Assembly (NCBI GenBank): GCA_963797475.1
Contig: CAWCPR010000003.1
Span: forward strand, 620,001-684,000
Source: CAWCPR01 sp963797475
GTDB lineage: Bacteria; Chloroflexota; Anaerolineae; Anaerolineales; UBA4823
Reading direction: 5' to 3'
Length of the DNA stretch: 64,000 bases
Positions 60,280 to 64,000 of this stretch are shown here, piece by piece. A program made the translations under genes and the position numbers. Under the pieces are notes generated by a model that was not told the origin of the DNA, made no database searches, and saw only the letters and a list, made by a program, of their open reading frames with translations. Within the stretch, counting starts at the first letter, position 1. Each line of letters starts with the position of its first letter.

Positions 60280-61233
60280 ATGATTGACCTGACAACCACT
60301 TACCTGGGCCTAGGCCTGAAAAACCCGCTGGTAGCTTCTGCTTCTCCGCTCTCTCAAAAAGCGGAAACAGCGGCTCAGCTAGAACAGGCCGGTGTTGCGG
60401 CCATTGTTATGTACTCTCTATTTGAAGAACAGATCATTCGAGAGAGCTTGAAACTCCATGAGGATTTAAGTCGCGGCGTCGACCAATTTGCTGAGGCGCT
60501 CACCTATATCCCCGAATACGGTCAATACAGCATCGGACCGGATACCTACTTAAAACATCTTAGCAAAGTGAAACAGGCGGTCAATATCCCGGTCATCGGC
60601 AGCCTGAATGGGGTTTCAACGGGCGGATGGATTGATTATGCCAGCAAGATAGAACAGGCCGGAGCCGACGCATTAGAGCTTAATCTTTACTATCTGGCAA
60701 CCGACCCAGACCTGACCAGTGCGGAATTGGAAGACTCTTATTACACCCTCGTGCGTGACGTGCGCGAGCAGGTGAAAATCCCGATCGCCGTCAAGCTCAG
60801 TCCGTTTTATACAGCCCTGCCCAATTTCGCCCGCCGGTTGGTTGAAGCAGGCGCAAACGGCCTGGTCCTGTTCAACCGTTTCTACCAGCCGGACTTCGAC
60901 CTGGAGGAACTGGAAGTCGTACCAAACCTGGTGCTGAGCAATTCAAACGAATTACGCCTGCCGCTGCGCTGGATTGCGATCCTTTATGGGCGTGTCCATG
61001 CTGATTTCGCCTTGACCAGTGGTGTGCACACTGCTCAGGATGCCCTCAAAGCTGTTATGGCAGGCGCCAGCGTTGCTATGATGGCCTCCGAGCTTTTACA
61101 AAATGGAATTGGGCGTATCCCAGAGCTGCTCGAAGATCTGCAATACTGGATGATCGAGCACGAATATGAGTTCGATCCAACAAATGAAGGGCAGCATGAG
61201 CCAACAGGCTGTGGCCGAGCCTGCCGCCTTTGA
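60280..61233 (+). CDS. Dihydroorotate dehydrogenase-like flavoprotein
   Basis: This is a 317-residue TIM-barrel protein of the DHOD-like type ('MIDLTTTYLGLGLKNPLVASASPLS', 'PVIGSLNGVSTGGWIDYA', 'GADALELNLYY', 'IAVKLSPFYT', 'NGLVLFNRFYQPD'). The region that holds the catalytic Cys/Ser of true PyrD enzymes differs, so dihydroorotate oxidation is not certain. The same pairing with nifJ occurs in many bacteria, which suggests an electron-transfer role linked to PFOR. ATG 60280 follows GAGGAAGA. It is co-directional, 38 bp after nifJ. Confidence 0.88.
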   Translation: MIDLTTTYLGLGLKNPLVASASPLSQKAETAAQLEQAGVAAIVMYSLFEEQIIRESLKLHEDLSRGVDQFAEALTYIPEYGQYSIGPDTYLKHLSKVKQAVNIPVIGSLNGVSTGGWIDYASKIEQAGADALELNLYYLATDPDLTSAELEDSYYTLVRDVREQVKIPIAVKLSPFYTALPNFARRLVEAGANGLVLFNRFYQPDFDLEELEVVPNLVLSNSNELRLPLRWIAILYGRVHADFALTSGVHTAQDALKAVMAGASVAMMASELLQNGIGRIPELLEDLQYWMIEHEYEFDPTNEGQHEPTGCGRACRL

Positions 61234-61292
61234 ACGCGCCAATTACATGAAGGTATTGAGCTCTTACTAAACTTTTGGGGATTAAATTAATT

Positions 61293-61326
61293 GTGGGGCA
61301 TCCTGATTAAAACCGGAATGCCCCAC
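61293..61326. terminator. Bidirectional terminator between the DHOD-like gene and infA
   Basis: GTGGGGCAT and ATGCCCCAC form a 9-bp stem with an A/T-rich flank on both sides (TTAAATTT and AATTAATTT). It sits between convergent genes. Confidence 0.65.
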
Positions 61327-61375
61327 TTAAATTTAAGACCAGATAAATCCAGAGAATGGCGGTAAGCGGAAGCGC

Positions 61376-61627
61376 TTACCCTTCGACTTCAGGTACTTGG
61401 GAGTGTTTCTTATGACGATAAACGATCCGCCCGCGTGTCAAATCGTACGGAGACATTTCAACCCGAACACGATCTCCCAACAGAATGCGGATGTAATACT
61501 TGCGCATCTTGCCAGAGAGGTAAGACAGCACTTCGTGACCGTTATCTAGACGCACTTTGAATTGAGTGCCCGGTAGAGCCTCAACTACCTGTCCTTCCAC
61601 CTGAATCTTATCTTCATCTTTAGCCAT
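61376..61627 (-). CDS. infA: Translation initiation factor IF-1
   Basis: This is an 83-residue S1-type OB-fold protein ('VEGQVVEALPGTQFKVRLDNGHEVL', 'GKMRKYYIRILLGDRVRVEMSPYDLTRGRIVYR'), about ten residues longer than the usual 72 because of a C-terminal tail. ATG 61627 has a strong GGAGGTGA. It follows rpsU on the same strand, outside the usual ribosomal-protein operon. Confidence 0.95.
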   Translation of the reverse strand: MAKDEDKIQVEGQVVEALPGTQFKVRLDNGHEVLSYLSGKMRKYYIRILLGDRVRVEMSPYDLTRGRIVYRHKKHSQVPEVEG

Positions 61628-61697
61628 TATCACCTCCGGGCCCCGGCACCAAGCTCGGGGACAAATGGGCGACAGGCGCGCTGCCGCCGTTAAAAAT

Positions 61698-61895
61698 CTA
61701 TTCGGTATCCGTCAGTTGGCGTCGCTTGAGGCGTCGGATTGCCTTTTTCTTTTGAATGCGACGCAGCTCACTTTTCGACACAAACCATCGCTTGCGGCGA
61801 ACCGTGCTTAAAATTCCACTCTTGGCGACCTTCTTGCGAAAACGCTTGAGCAGTTGATCCTGCAATTCATTCGGTCGTAAATTAACTGTTGCCAA
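61698..61895 (-). CDS. rpsU: 30S ribosomal protein S21
   Basis: This is a 65-residue basic protein with S21 features ('NELQDQLLKRFRKKVAKSGILSTVRRKRWFVS', 'RRIQKKKAIRRLKRR'). The start is TTG 61895, 8 nt after a perfect AGGAGG. An in-frame GTG at 61904 is part of the Shine-Dalgarno itself, so it cannot be the start. It is transcribed from a consensus promoter about 350 nt upstream. Confidence 0.93.
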   Translation of the reverse strand: MATVNLRPNELQDQLLKRFRKKVAKSGILSTVRRKRWFVSKSELRRIQKKKAIRRLKRRQLTDTE

Positions 61896-61926
61896 TCCCT
61901 TCACCTCCTTTCGCTGTTAGCTAGGC

Positions 61927-61952
61927 GGCGATTTACTGTTGGGAAAATCGCC
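61927..61952 (-). promoter_or_regulatory. Leader hairpin upstream of rpsU
   Basis: GGCGATTT and AAATCGCC form a perfect 8-bp stem 32 nt before the rpsU start, with no T-run. In the long leader it might act in autoregulation of rpsU or in mRNA stability. Confidence 0.4.
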
Positions 61953-62113
61953 ACATCCGCGGGGTTCTCTGGGCGCCTAGAGATCCTGCGGTTTAAAAAA
62001 CTACGCCCGGCTGGCATTCGCGGACACAGCCGAGCTAGAGGATAGCCCTGGATGTAAAGTATCCATCCGTAAACATTCCCTCGATACGCTCTTCTCCTAT
62101 CTTGATGAAACTC

Positions 62114-62191
62114 TATTCATCCGCCCCTGGCCTTCGGCCAGCGGTCCGCGTGGTGCGCCACCACTGGCCCACGGCCAGGGGCAAAGCGCCC
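62114..62191. repeat. Palindromic intergenic repeat, long-core copy
   Basis: On the minus strand this has the same ends as the copy at 26872-26912 (GGGCGCTTTGCCCCTGGCC and GGCCAGGGGCGGATGAATA), but the middle contains about 40 extra bases, including an internal GTGGTGCGCCACCAC-like palindrome. It lies inside the rpsU leader transcript. Confidence 0.6.
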
Positions 62192-62251
62192 ACACATATC
62201 GCTTTGCATTCACCAGCATCGGTATAAGAGCAGGCCCGCGAATCCAACTTT

Positions 62252-62280
62252 ATTATAATGGATTAACCATTAAATGTCAA
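62252..62280 (-). promoter_or_regulatory. Consensus sigma-70 promoter for rpsU-infA
   Basis: TTGACA, 17 bp, TATAAT: a perfect consensus on the minus strand, just behind the 5S rRNA gene. The transcription start would be near 62245, giving a leader of about 350 nt before rpsU. Confidence 0.85.
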
Positions 62281-62298
62281 TTAAATGAGAAAAAGTCT

Positions 62299-62413
62299 CT
62301 TGGCGATGACCTACTCTCCCGGGGGGTCGCCCCCCAAGTACCATCGGCGCTGACGGTCTTAACGACCGGGTTCGGGATGTGACCGGGTGTACCTCCGTCG
62401 CTCCAATCACCAA
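62299..62413 (-). rRNA. rrf: 5S ribosomal RNA
   Basis: The minus strand reads 'TTGGTGATTGGAGCGACGG', later 'CACCCGGTCACATCCCGAAC' and 'GGGAGAGTAGGTCATCGCC', the loop A, B and C signatures of 5S rRNA, with pairing 5' and 3' ends (CTTGG/CCAAG). The length is about 115 nt. A TTTTT run follows its 3' end. Confidence 0.95.
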
Positions 62414-62494
62414 GAGACTTTATTCACCTTGTTAACCTTGCCAACGAATAGTTATGCGCATGCTTACGAAAAGTCCCGAGTTCTCCACACCACG

Positions 62495-64000
<1,506 letters not shown>

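Overview
The window looks like part of a Chloroflexota chromosome, most probably class Anaerolineae. This is inferred from gene content, not from a database match. The supporting genes are a MoxR/DUF58/DUF4129 cluster, a long-form formate-tetrahydrofolate ligase, a single-chain pyruvate:ferredoxin oxidoreductase next to a dihydroorotate-dehydrogenase-like gene, a bacterial Elp3, a sugar ABC operon with trehalose synthase, and many Thr/Pro-rich surface proteins. Coding density is high, and almost every long reading frame opposite the listed genes is a shadow.

Layout: 1-3648 (minus) is a DUF4129 / membrane protein / MoxR / DUF58 operon. 3909-6784 (plus) carries a receiver-SpoIIE phosphatase, a YtkA-like protein and a membrane-anchored DsbA-like protein. 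6859-9907 (minus) is an ECF sigma factor with a large FecR-type partner. 10117-13506 (minus) is a potassium module of a KimA-like importer and two TrkA-type gating proteins. 13784-18543 (minus) holds a flippase-like membrane protein, a PDZ relic, a membrane zinc peptidase, a CtpA-type S41 protease, a lone CoA-transferase subunit and a small membrane protein. HAD hydrolase and mutL diverge at 19.3 kb. 21-25.3 kb has an MDR dehydrogenase and an operon of receiver-CpaE ATPase, sirtuin and histidine kinase. tilS and fhs converge at 26.9 kb.

28.9-37.0 kb (minus) is a LacI-regulated carbohydrate operon: solute-binding protein (tandem-duplicated and frameshifted), two permeases and trehalose synthase. 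It has no ATPase gene. The MalG-type permease carries a cytochrome c domain with a CXXCH motif in its first extracellular loop, which is the most striking feature of the window. 37.3-47.8 kb holds housekeeping genes (elp3, rsmG, recF, def, a phosphohexomutase) and a cNMP-binding/PH fusion. 47.9-56.3 kb (minus) is an eight-gene set of uncharacterised envelope proteins around a GlmL-like actin-fold ATPase and a zinc-ribbon protein with eleven PDWL-type motifs. 56.6-61.2 kb is PFOR plus the DHOD-like gene. 61.4-64 kb has infA, rpsU, 5S rRNA and the 3' part of 23S rRNA, all on the minus strand.

Two cross-cutting patterns stand out. First, at least six genes have a TATAAT-like box 6-7 nt before the start codon and no usable Shine-Dalgarno, which suggests leaderless transcripts. 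Second, four conserved genes (mutL, recF, a metallophosphoesterase, the second solute-binding domain) are each broken by a single-base indel in or beside a short homopolymer. Sequencing error is the simplest explanation. Real decay, with loss of mismatch repair, is the alternative.
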